Part shown: piece by piece, positions 1 through 5,109 of the stretch | Layout of the letters: each line of letters opens with the position of its first letter | Position numbering within the stretch: position 1 is the first letter of the stretch | Origin: Fen-178 sp049516835 | GTDB taxonomy: Bacteria; Acidobacteriota; Terriglobia; Bryobacterales; Bryobacteraceae | Reading direction: 5' to 3' | NCBI GenBank assembly: GCA_049516835.1 | Contig: JBEKSR010000213.1 | Location: 1-5,109 of the forward strand | Length of the DNA: 5,109 nucleotides | Made by a program: the position numbers and the translations under genes | Notes under the pieces: model-generated | The model's database searches: none | Told to the model about the DNA's origin: nothing | The model's input: only the letters and a program-made list of their open reading frames with translations

Positions 1-2
1 AT

Positions 3-47
3 TATGCCACCGTAACGGTATCATCCCAGCATCCGACGATGAGTTGA
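3..47 (+). CDS. Possible C-terminal tail of a gene entering from the left
   Basis: The plus-strand frame beginning at base 3 reads YATVTVSSQHPTMS and then stops with TGA at 45-47. The YATVTVSS stretch resembles the last beta-strand of Ig-like or BACON-type repeats in extracellular proteins. A hairpin with a T-run follows at 75-113, which fits the end of a transcription unit. Only 14 residues are visible, so this is a weak call. Another plus frame (from base 2) is also open, to about base 190, and would be the alternative, but its composition is less protein-like. Confidence 0.25.
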   Translation, partial: YATVTVSSQHPTMS

Positions 48-74
48 TCGTCGCGCCGGCCTCGATCCGCCGCG

Positions 75-113
75 ATTGGGGCTCACGCGGTATCTCGGCC
101 CAGCCAATTTTTT
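75..113 (+). terminator. Candidate rho-independent terminator
   Basis: ATTGG at 75-79 can pair with CCAAT at 104-108. After a two-base bulge, CT (82-83) pairs with AG (102-103). The T-run at 108-113 follows directly. The stem is short and the loop is about 18 bases, so folding energy would be modest. It would serve a gene coming from the left that ends near base 47. Confidence 0.3.
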
Positions 114-159
114 CTCACGTCCCGCGCCTCCGCGTCGAAAAAGATTGTGCTGTTTGGTT

Positions 160-172
160 CCGGCTATGCCGG
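160..172 (-). terminator. Small perfect hairpin just after the secreted-protein gene
   Basis: CCGGC (160-164) and GCCGG (168-172) form a perfect 5-bp stem with a 3-base loop. It lies one base past the stop codon of the minus-strand gene that ends at 174. On the minus strand a T-run corresponds to bases 142-138, about 18 bases after the stem. That is too far for a standard intrinsic terminator, so it may only protect the 3' end or be chance. Confidence 0.25.
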
Positions 173-173
173 G

Positions 174-542
174 TCAGGGAACCTTCTTGACTACCAGGTC
201 GCCGCTCCAACTGCCGTCATCGAGTCCCATGGTGAAGTGAATCTCGCTCTCCAGGACTTGGCCCTTGAAGACCAGCTTGAGGGGCTGGCCCTGGTACTCC
301 CCCATGGCCCAGAAGGAGACGGTGTCGCCCTGAATCTTGCCGTCTTGGACCTCACTGGCCTCTCCCCTCAGGCCGCTGACGGCGCCGGTCAGTGTGTCGC
401 CGCTGGCTTTGAGGTCGAAGGTCAGGTCGTGGGTTTGGCCGCCCGCGTCGAGGCTTCCTTTCCACTTGCCGGTGGCATCGGCGCAATAGAGCAGGGTGGC
501 CAGCACCAGCAACAATCCCGCGAGAGTCGGTATGCGTTTCAT
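174..542 (-). CDS. Small secreted beta-rich protein of unknown function
   Basis: This encodes a 122-residue protein of unknown function. Residues 1-23 look like a signal peptide: MKR, then a hydrophobic core (residues 7-19), then an A-D-A site at 21-23. Cys20 is not in a good lipobox because Tyr precedes it, so signal peptidase I is more likely than lipidation. The mature part opens with TGKWKGSLD and alternates short polar and hydrophobic stretches (LTFDLKASGDTLTGAVSG, then GKIQGDTVSFWA). This pattern predicts a small all-beta sandwich or barrel. Proteins with a TGxWxG opening and a 'GDTLTGxVSG' middle are common as secreted hypotheticals in Acidobacteria and Planctomycetes. No catalytic residues can be named. 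The gene is divergent from argD. No Shine-Dalgarno sequence precedes the ATG at 542, and a TACAAT box lies 7 bases upstream of it. Confidence 0.8.
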   Translation of the reverse strand: MKRIPTLAGLLLVLATLLYCADATGKWKGSLDAGGQTHDLTFDLKASGDTLTGAVSGLRGEASEVQDGKIQGDTVSFWAMGEYQGQPLKLVFKGQVLESEIHFTMGLDDGSWSGDLVVKKVP

Positions 543-549
543 GTAGCGT

Positions 550-555
550 ATTGTA
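550..555 (-). promoter_or_regulatory. Candidate -10 box for the small secreted protein gene
   Basis: On the minus strand TACAAT lies 7 bases before the ATG at 542. Transcription would start about at the start codon, giving a leaderless or nearly leaderless mRNA. That agrees with the absence of a Shine-Dalgarno sequence. No convincing -35 hexamer was seen. Confidence 0.3.
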
Positions 556-577
556 TCATCGCGGGCCGCGCTATGAT
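551..577 (+). promoter_or_regulatory. Candidate promoter for argD
   Basis: TATGAT at 572-577 matches the -10 consensus at five of six positions and ends 6 bases before the ATG at 584. A poor -35 match, TTGTAT, sits at 551-556 with a 15-base spacer, shorter than the usual 17. The expected transcription start falls on or next to the start codon, so a leaderless argD message is possible. The -35 overlaps the candidate -10 of the opposite gene, so the two promoters could interfere. Confidence 0.35.
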
Positions 578-583
578 GAGTAA

Positions 584-1804
584 ATGTCGAGCCCTTCCCC
601 CCCCGCTGTAGATCATTCCGCCCAGCAGACGATGGACCTGGAGCGGGAATACGTGTTGCAGAACTACGCCCGTTATCCGCTGGTCCTGGCGCGCGGAAAG
701 GGCTGCCACGTTTACGATCTGGAAGGCCGCCGCTACCTGGATTTCATCGCCGGCATCGGCGTGAATGCGCTGGGACACGCGCATGCGCGCATTCTCGGGG
801 TGATTCGCGAACAGGCCGGCCTGCTGATCCACACTTCCAATCTCTACTACCACCAGTATCAGGGACCGCTGGCCAGGCGCCTGGCGGAAATCAGCGGCCT
901 CCAGCGCACCTTCTTCGCCAATACGGGCACGGAGGCGATGGAAGGCGCGCTCAAGATGGTGCACGCGCACGGCCACGCCATCCACCCGGAAAAGTACGAG
1001 ATTATCTCGCTGGAGAATGCCTTCCACGGACGCTCGCTGGGGGCGCTTTCGATCACCGGGCAGGCCCAGTACCGGGAGGATTTTGAGCCGCTGATCCCAG
1101 GCGTCAAATTCGTTCCGGTGAACGATATCGCGGCCCTGGAGGCGGCCTTCGGCGAGCGCACCGCGGGCATCGTGCTGGAGATGATCCAGGGCGAGGGCGG
1201 AATCCATCCGCTGACCCACGAATTCGTGGCCAAGGCCCGCGAGCTGGCGGACCGTTACAACGCGCTGCTGGTGGCGGATGAGATCCAGTGCGGCGTGGGC
1301 CGCCCGGGAACCTACTTTGCCTATCAACGCTCCCACCCCGTGATTCTGCCGGACGTGATGGCGGCGGCCAAGCCGTTGGCGTGCGGAATCCCCCTGGGGG
1401 TGATCGTCGCCAATGAGAGAGCCGCGGCCGCCATCAAGCCGGGAATGCACGGCAGCACCTTTGGCGGCGGCGCCCTGGCGTGCCGCGTGGCGCTCGAGTT
1501 CCTGGACATTCTGGATGAGTTGTTGCCCTCCATTCAGAGAGTCGGCGGGTATTTCCACGTGGTGCTGAACGAGCTGGCCCGCAAGCACGGCTTCGTGAAA
1601 GAGGTGCGCGGGTTTGGCCTGATGCTGGGGATGGATCTGGCCGTTCCCGGCAAGCAACTGGTGCTGGACGCGATGGCCGAAGGGCTGCTCATCAACTGTA
1701 CCCACGAAACCGTGCTGCGCTTCCTGCCGCCGTACATCGTGACCGAGAAGGAAGTCGACCAGGCCGTGAAGACGCTGGGAAAGCTATTCGCCAAGGTGAA
1801 GTAG
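584..1804 (+). CDS. argD: Acetylornithine aminotransferase (class III PLP enzyme)
   Basis: This is a 406-residue class III aminotransferase. ArgD converts N-acetylglutamate 5-semialdehyde and glutamate to N-acetylornithine and 2-oxoglutarate in cytoplasmic arginine synthesis. The family landmarks are present in order: NTGTEA at 113-118 (cofactor phosphate loop), FHGR at 147-150 (ring stacking and substrate arginine), Glu199 and QGEGG, the ADEIQCG motif with Asp232 (pyridine nitrogen), the PLP lysine Lys263 in AAAKPLACGIPLG, and the phosphate-binding Thr292 in HGSTFGG. The C-terminus 'GLLINCT...LRFLPP' is typical of ArgD rather than of GABA or adenosylmethionine transaminases. Succinylornithine or ornithine activity cannot be excluded. 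Homologues usually begin near the internal Met17 (ATG at 632, MDLEREYVLQ), so that is an alternative start. Neither ATG has a clear Shine-Dalgarno sequence. No other arg gene lies nearby. Confidence 0.87.
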   Translation: MSSPSPPAVDHSAQQTMDLEREYVLQNYARYPLVLARGKGCHVYDLEGRRYLDFIAGIGVNALGHAHARILGVIREQAGLLIHTSNLYYHQYQGPLARRLAEISGLQRTFFANTGTEAMEGALKMVHAHGHAIHPEKYEIISLENAFHGRSLGALSITGQAQYREDFEPLIPGVKFVPVNDIAALEAAFGERTAGIVLEMIQGEGGIHPLTHEFVAKARELADRYNALLVADEIQCGVGRPGTYFAYQRSHPVILPDVMAAAKPLACGIPLGVIVANERAAAAIKPGMHGSTFGGGALACRVALEFLDILDELLPSIQRVGGYFHVVLNELARKHGFVKEVRGFGLMLGMDLAVPGKQLVLDAMAEGLLINCTHETVLRFLPPYIVTEKEVDQAVKTLGKLFAKVK

Positions 1805-1813
1805 GGGCCGGCC

Positions 1814-1966
1814 ATGGAAAAGATCGTCGTGCGGCGCTCGGCCCGGTTCACGTCCCAGGACATCCATCGGGCGTTGTTCCCTAAGCAGGCTCCGAAATCG
1901 CGGACTGTCGATGACATGAAAGAGGGCATCCGGCGGCGCGTCCGGGAGCGTCATGCGCGCCGTTGA
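1814..1966 (+). CDS. Small VapB-like antitoxin, probably orphaned
   Basis: This 50-residue ORF starts 9 bases after the argD stop. AGGGG at 1803-1807, overlapping that stop codon, is a reasonable ribosome site 6 bases before the ATG, so translation may be coupled to argD. The protein starts MEKIVVRRSA and ends with a basic, probably helical segment, TVDDMKEGIRRRVRERHARR. A tail of the 'T-[VL]-[DE]-[DE]-M-K-E-G-I' type followed by an arginine-rich end is characteristic of small VapB/AbrB-like antitoxins paired with PIN-domain toxins. The short N-terminal part would be the DNA-binding strand, but no full AbrB fold can be confirmed at this length. No intact toxin follows; the next frame keeps only what looks like a toxin start (1953-1970). 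The function is inferred from motif and position. Confidence 0.6.
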   Translation: MEKIVVRRSARFTSQDIHRALFPKQAPKSRTVDDMKEGIRRRVRERHARR

Positions 1967-1970
1967 CACC
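1953..1970 (+). pseudogene. Possible start-codon remnant of a VapC-type PIN toxin
   Basis: The ATG at 1953 lies inside the last codons of the antitoxin-like ORF, overlapping it by 14 bases in another frame. It reads MRAVDT. Many VapC PIN-domain toxins begin '[MV]-x-A-V-D-T-N', where the Asp is the first metal-binding residue. The overlap of toxin start with antitoxin stop is also the normal VapBC arrangement. After the Thr codon the resemblance ends: the frame continues EGWPLGYLAP and runs into the inverted-repeat element, without further PIN acidic residues. Six residues are little evidence, so this is an inference from motif plus position. Confidence 0.4.
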
Positions 1971-2002
1971 GAAGGCTGGCCGCTTGGCTACTTAGCCCCG
2001 AC

Positions 2003-2134
2003 GTGGCGCACGCACTCTTGCGTGCCGTGTCGGCACTCGTGCCGACACGCTGTACGGCCGCCAAGCGTCGAGAAGCCCGGAACGGGTCCGCAAACCGGAA
2101 GTCTCGACGCGGGACGCACGAGTGCGCGCGCCAC
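2003..2134. repeat. 132-bp element with imperfect inverted ends (MITE- or REP-like)
   Basis: The left end (2003-2032, beginning GTGGCGCACGCACTC) and the right end read on the minus strand (2134-2105, beginning GTGGCGCGCGCACTC) agree at 26 of 30 positions. Between them lie a perfect palindrome (2026-2049), a 9-bp inverted pair GCGTCGAGA/TCTCGACGC (2065-2073 and 2102-2110), and a small CCCG/CGGG hairpin (2076-2086). The whole piece could fold into a branched structure. It codes for nothing recognisable and lies between convergent genes, the usual place for REP-type or MITE-type repeats. Possible flanking direct repeats are TTAGC at 1992-1996 and 2156-2160, which would put the true edges slightly further out. 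Copy number cannot be judged from this window. Confidence 0.65.
2026..2049. repeat. Perfect 11-bp-arm palindrome inside the element
   Basis: CGTGTCGGCAC (2026-2036) and GTGCCGACACG (2039-2049) are exact reverse complements separated by only TC. A further GTGCCGAC copy lies outside the element at 2141-2148. The two-base centre suits a cruciform or a dimeric protein site better than an RNA hairpin, although a hairpin with a slightly melted tip is possible. It could help end transcription from either convergent gene, but no T-run follows. Confidence 0.75.
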
Positions 2135-2182
2135 AGTACCGTGCCGACCGTTAAGTTAGCGCCTATGGAGCATGCCCGGCCC

Positions 2183-3478
2183 CTACCGGCCCCACTCCAC
2201 GTGCAGGCGCAGCGCGCCGATCCATACCGGGCCGCGGTCGCGGTTGAAGGCCGGGTTGGTGGCGTGCTGGAGGTCGATGGTGGCGAAGACACCGGGCATC
2301 ACGCGGGCGCAGTAATAGCTTTCGGAGACGTACTCGGGTCCGTATCGAAGCGCGCCGTCGCCGATCATGAAATCCAGGCCGCCGCGCGACAGGTAGAGAG
2401 CGTGTACGCCGGAAAGTCCGCTCACTGTCAGCGCGGTGGCCGCGGTATCGTGTGGCCGTTTCCATCGCGCGCCGCCCGCCGACAGGCCCACGCCGGCCAG
2501 CCGGTCGATGGGGGTGAAGGCGAAGCTCTCGGTCTTCCCGTCGTTCCACCCCAGCCGCGCGAACACGCCGATGTCCTTTGCCAGCTCCTGCTCCACGTTC
2601 AGGCCGAAGCCGTATTTCAGCGTGCCGGGGCGCCGTGTGGCGGTCACGTCGGTGGCGCCGGCATACGTTCCCATTCGGGCATGATTCTGATAGCCCAGAA
2701 CGCGGACGGCGCCGTCGTGGCCGCGGGGCTTCGCGCGCACCTCGCCCTCGAAAACATCGCCGCGGTCGCGCAGCAGGCGGCGGTCGAAGCGCAGGCCGTT
2801 GGCGACGCGCGGCATGGCCGCGCTGGCGTACCGCAGCGACCAGCGCCGCGTATGGAACTCGTGCACCCAGCCCCAGGTGTAGCCGCGGGTATCGGCCGGG
2901 TAGTCCCAGGCGCCGTTGTACATGACACCCCAGCCCATGAACTGCGTGCGCGGATCGTGCGTGTAGCGGTTGTTGTCGAAGAAGTCGGTCACGGGAAACC
3001 GGCCGATGGTCACCGAATAGCGGGTCATGGGCCGGCTGCCGGCGAGCTGATTTTCGTCGCTCGAGATGGATTCGCGCGCGTCGCCGAATCCGAAATCCTG
3101 GGTCACGTACAGCCGCGCCAGGTACGGTTTGGGAGTCGCGGTAGCCACGCGCGTGATCTCGCCATTGGGGAAGTTGGCCATTCCGTTGGCGCTGCTAAAG
3201 GCCCGGCCGCCGGCCAACTCGGGGTCGAAATAGAATTGCGTGTCGCGCGCCACGCGGAATCCGAAGAACAGCGTCGAGGTGAGCGAAGCCTCGGCTTCGG
3301 GATGGCCCTGCAAGCTGAAAGCGCCCGCGTACGGAGAGTTGAAGCCGCCGTGATACTGGCCGATGGATGTAGCCTGAAAATATAGGTTCCATTTCTCGGG
3401 CTGCACGGGGTCCTGCGCGGATAGCCGCAAGGTGGTTGTAAGAACCAGAATGGCGCAGGCTCGCATGGCTTTTCTCAT
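2183..3478 (-). CDS. Carbohydrate-selective porin, OprB family
   Basis: This is a 431-residue outer-membrane beta-barrel protein expected to let sugars diffuse into the periplasm. Residues 1-21 form a signal peptide (MRKAMRACAILVLTTT core, cleavage likely after LSA at 19-21). The mature N-terminus WNLYFQATSIGQYHGGF (30-46), the stretch FYFDPELAGG (82-91) and the C-terminal part match the OprB pattern: GFGLNVEQEL (290-299), GVFARLGWNDG (304-314), YGPEYVSESYY (379-389) and NPAFNRDRGPV (408-418). The last strand ends HVEWGR, so the usual terminal aromatic residue is displaced by two residues. I place the start at 3478 because the signal peptide begins there. The frame stays open much further upstream, but that part is antisense to the next gene and not protein-like. 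A weak GGCGGA lies about 12 bases upstream. The transported sugar cannot be told from sequence. The gene is divergent from the hydrolase-NamZ gene. Confidence 0.85.
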   Translation of the reverse strand: MRKAMRACAILVLTTTLRLSAQDPVQPEKWNLYFQATSIGQYHGGFNSPYAGAFSLQGHPEAEASLTSTLFFGFRVARDTQFYFDPELAGGRAFSSANGMANFPNGEITRVATATPKPYLARLYVTQDFGFGDARESISSDENQLAGSRPMTRYSVTIGRFPVTDFFDNNRYTHDPRTQFMGWGVMYNGAWDYPADTRGYTWGWVHEFHTRRWSLRYASAAMPRVANGLRFDRRLLRDRGDVFEGEVRAKPRGHDGAVRVLGYQNHARMGTYAGATDVTATRRPGTLKYGFGLNVEQELAKDIGVFARLGWNDGKTESFAFTPIDRLAGVGLSAGGARWKRPHDTAATALTVSGLSGVHALYLSRGGLDFMIGDGALRYGPEYVSESYYCARVMPGVFATIDLQHATNPAFNRDRGPVWIGALRLHVEWGR

Positions 3479-3479
3479 G

Positions 3480-3511
3480 TTGACAGGTTTTCCGCCGGAC
3501 ACGGCTATCAT
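3480..3511 (+). promoter_or_regulatory. Candidate promoter in the porin/hydrolase divergent gap
   Basis: TTGACA at 3480-3485 is an exact -35 consensus and TATCAT at 3506-3511 matches five of six -10 positions, but the spacer is 20 bases against the usual 17, so activity is doubtful. The -10 ends 9 bases before the ATG at 3521, giving a very short leader. AAGGA at 3515-3519 is only one base from the ATG, too close for a normal ribosome site. No clear promoter for the porin was found in the same 42-base gap; it may lie inside the hydrolase coding region. Confidence 0.3.
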
Positions 3512-3520
3512 GGTAAGGAT

Positions 3521-5109
3521 ATGAAACTCCTCTGCTGCGCCGCGCTGGTTGCCGCTTCGCTCTCCGCACAGACCTTCGCCGGCGCGCCGGCGCTCGATGA
3601 AGTTATCAACCAAGCCATCCAACAGGATCGCTTGCCCGGCGCCGTTCTGGTAGTCGGGCACAACGGCCAAATCGTCTACCGCAAGGCCTACGGGAGGCGG
3701 GCGCTGGTTCCTCAGGCGGAGACCATGACGGTCGATACCATCTTCGACTGCGCCTCCCTCACGAAAGTCATTGCCACCACGTCGTCTCTGATGAAGCTTT
3801 TCGAGCAGGGCAAGTTCCGGCTGAACGACAAGGTCACCGACTACATCCCCGAGTTTCAGGAAGGCAAGAGCGACATCACGCTGCGCAACCTGTTCACGCA
3901 TTTCTCGGGCCTCCAGCCCGACGTGCCGCTCAAACCGGAATGGACCGGCTACGACACTGGCATCCGTCTCGCCTGCACCACCAAGCCCGCCGGCCCGCCG
4001 GGGGTGCGCTTCGTCTATAGCGACATCAATTTCATTCTGCTGGGCGAAATCGTTCACCGGCTGACCGGCCAACTGCTTTCCGATTACGCGCGGCCGAACA
4101 TATTCCTGCCGCTGGGCATGACGGAAACCATGTTCCAGCCGCCGGCGTCGCTGGCGCCGCGGATTGCGCCCACCGAGCGCGTCGAAAAGACCGGGCCGCC
4201 ATTGCGGGGCGTGGTCCACGACCCCTCCACGCGGGCGATGGGCGGCGTGGCGGGACACGCCGGCATGTTCTCCACCGCCGCCGACCTCGCGCGCTTCGCC
4301 CAAATGATGATCGACGGTGGCTCGCTCGATGGCGTCCGTCTCTTCAGCCCGCTCACGGTGGCCAAGTTCACCGAGCCGCAAAGCCCGCCCGGCCAGCCCA
4401 TCCTGCGCGGCCTGGGCTGGGACATCGACTCGCCCTACTCGGGCAATCGCGGCGAGCTGTTTCCCATAGGCTCGTTCGGCCACACCGGCTTCACCGGCAC
4501 TTCCATCTGGATCGACCCTTCCACCAAAAGCTACGTCATCCTGCTGGCCAACAGCGTGCATCCCGACGCGCGGCCGGCGCTTACGCCGCTGCGCGGGAAG
4601 GTGGCGACCATTGTGGCCGCCGCGCTCGGCATCGGCGCCCAGGGCGTCACGCTGACGGGTTACAACGAGACACTGGCCGGGGCGGGCGCGCGCCGTCAGA
4701 TCGGCCACAATGGATCGACGCTCACGGGTTTGGATGTGCTGGTGGCGCGGAAATTTCAGCCGCTCCAGGGAAAACGTGTCGGCCTCATCACCAACCAGAC
4801 CGGCGTGGACCGCCTGGGCCGCCGCAATGTCGCCCTGATGCGCGCGGCGGGCGTGGAAGTGGTTGCGCTGTTCTCGCCCGAGCACGGGCTCGAGGGCAGG
4901 GAAGACCGGCCCGGCCTTCCCGACGCTACCGACCCCGCGTCCGGCATCCAAGTCTTCAGCCTGTATGGCAAGACGCTGCGGCCAACCCCGGAGATGCTGC
5001 GCGGCATCGACGCGCTGGTCTTCGATATCCAGGACGTTGGCGCGCGCTTCTACACCTACGAGACCACCATGGCATACGCCATGGAAGCGGCGGCCAAGGC
5101 CGGTATTCC
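3521..5109 (+). CDS. Secreted serine hydrolase (AmiE-like, S12) fused to NamZ (DUF1343) exo-N-acetylmuramidase; 3' end outside window
   Basis: The frame is open from the ATG at 3521 to the window edge: 529 codons, no stop. Residues 1-16 form a signal peptide (MKLLCCAALVAASLSA). Residues of about 22-370 are a beta-lactamase-fold S12 domain: SLTK at 79-82 (Ser79 nucleophile, Lys82 base), YSD at 166-168, AGHAGMFSTAADLARF (244-259), and HTG at 321-323 replacing KTG. From about 401 a NamZ/DUF1343 domain begins: GLDVL, GKRVGLITNQTG (417-428), SPEHG (452-456) and DIQDVGARFYTY (502-513). It is cut by the window; DUF1343 proteins are near 400 residues, so roughly 270 are missing. In Bacillus subtilis, AmiE removes peptides from MurNAc and NamZ releases terminal MurNAc from wall glycans, both in the recycling cluster with NagZ and MurQ. 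The fusion should therefore be a periplasmic or secreted two-step wall-degrading enzyme. The S12 fold also includes esterases and D-aminopeptidases, so the amidase assignment is inferred from the partner domain. It is divergent from the porin gene. Confidence 0.85.
   Translation, partial: MKLLCCAALVAASLSAQTFAGAPALDEVINQAIQQDRLPGAVLVVGHNGQIVYRKAYGRRALVPQAETMTVDTIFDCASLTKVIATTSSLMKLFEQGKFRLNDKVTDYIPEFQEGKSDITLRNLFTHFSGLQPDVPLKPEWTGYDTGIRLACTTKPAGPPGVRFVYSDINFILLGEIVHRLTGQLLSDYARPNIFLPLGMTETMFQPPASLAPRIAPTERVEKTGPPLRGVVHDPSTRAMGGVAGHAGMFSTAADLARFAQMMIDGGSLDGVRLFSPLTVAKFTEPQSPPGQPILRGLGWDIDSPYSGNRGELFPIGSFGHTGFTGTSIWIDPSTKSYVILLANSVHPDARPALTPLRGKVATIVAAALGIGAQGVTLTGYNETLAGAGARRQIGHNGSTLTGLDVLVARKFQPLQGKRVGLITNQTGVDRLGRRNVALMRAAGVEVVALFSPEHGLEGREDRPGLPDATDPASGIQVFSLYGKTLRPTPEMLRGIDALVFDIQDVGARFYTYETTMAYAMEAAAKAGI

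Noticed and set aside
106..146. A/T-rich inverted repeat (about 8 bp, with one G-T pair) flanking a GC-rich loop as a two-way terminator.
   Set aside because: In both directions the 3' arm is A-rich, not followed by a T-run, so it does not fit an intrinsic terminator on its own. It may be only the overlap of two T-runs on opposite strands.
147..611. Plus-strand open frame of 154 codons opposite the small secreted protein.
   Set aside because: The minus-strand reading has a signal peptide and a regular strand pattern. The plus reading has no export signal or motif and runs into argD.
539..1705. Long minus-strand open frame (388 codons) across argD.
   Set aside because: It is antisense to a gene with all ArgD catalytic motifs, has low-complexity Gln/His/Arg/Gly composition, and has no ribosome site or recognisable family.
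2003..2134. The repeated GTGCCG/CGGCAC units as a CRISPR array.
   Set aside because: There are no evenly spaced direct repeats with unique spacers. The structure is one inverted pair with nested palindromes, and no cas gene is present.
1953..2159. A 68-codon plus ORF as a real small Cys-rich protein.
   Set aside because: After the first six codons it only translates the inverted-repeat element. The CVPCRHSCRH cysteines come from the palindrome, not from a zinc motif under selection.
2003..3385. Long plus-strand open frame (460 codons) from the repeat element through the porin gene.
   Set aside because: It starts inside the inverted repeat and then runs antisense to the porin. Its composition is Ala/Gly/Val/Arg/His-rich and it shows no domain.
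4016..4024. YSD instead of the YxN of class C beta-lactamases as a sign of a broken active site.
   Set aside because: YSD is common among AmiE-like and esterase-like S12 hydrolases. The Tyr is retained and the other motifs are intact.
3479..4951. The minus-strand frame of the porin gene stays open for about 490 further codons upstream, as if the porin had a giant N-terminal extension.
   Set aside because: It is antisense to the hydrolase-NamZ gene, which has strong family motifs. The extension is rich in Arg, Gly, His and Ala without domain features, and a signal peptide begins at 3478. High GC in third codon positions explains the lack of stops.

Overview
The window looks like chromosomal DNA of a high-GC, Gram-negative soil bacterium. 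The best guess is Acidobacteriota, of the Solibacter/Bryobacter kind. This rests on an outer-membrane carbohydrate porin of the OprB type, a small secreted TGxWxG protein of a style common in that phylum, and a secreted serine hydrolase fused to a NamZ domain. The taxonomic guess is inference, because no rRNA or marker gene is present.

Layout: bases 1-173 may hold the last codons of a gene entering from the left and a terminator-like hairpin. A small secreted protein (174-542, minus) is divergent from an acetylornithine aminotransferase, argD (584-1804, plus), across a 41-base gap with back-to-back -10-like boxes and no obvious Shine-Dalgarno sequences. Nine bases after argD comes a 50-residue antitoxin-like ORF (1814-1966). 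Its 3' end overlaps what reads as the first six codons of a lost VapC-type toxin. The convergent space that follows (1971-2182) carries a 132-bp element with roughly 30-bp imperfect inverted ends and an internal perfect palindrome (2003-2134).

A carbohydrate porin gene (2183-3478, minus) lies beyond it. It is divergent, across 42 bases, from a large gene (3521 to beyond the right edge). That gene encodes a signal peptide, a beta-lactamase-fold S12 hydrolase resembling AmiE, and the start of a NamZ (DUF1343) exo-N-acetylmuramidase domain. In Bacillus subtilis AmiE and NamZ are separate proteins of one MurNAc/peptidoglycan recycling cluster. Here they appear fused, exported, and paired with a sugar porin, which suggests a wall-sugar recycling or scavenging locus.

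Most other long open frames here are antisense shadows caused by high GC. The points most worth following are the AmiE-NamZ fusion, the decayed toxin-antitoxin pair and the inverted-repeat element beside it.
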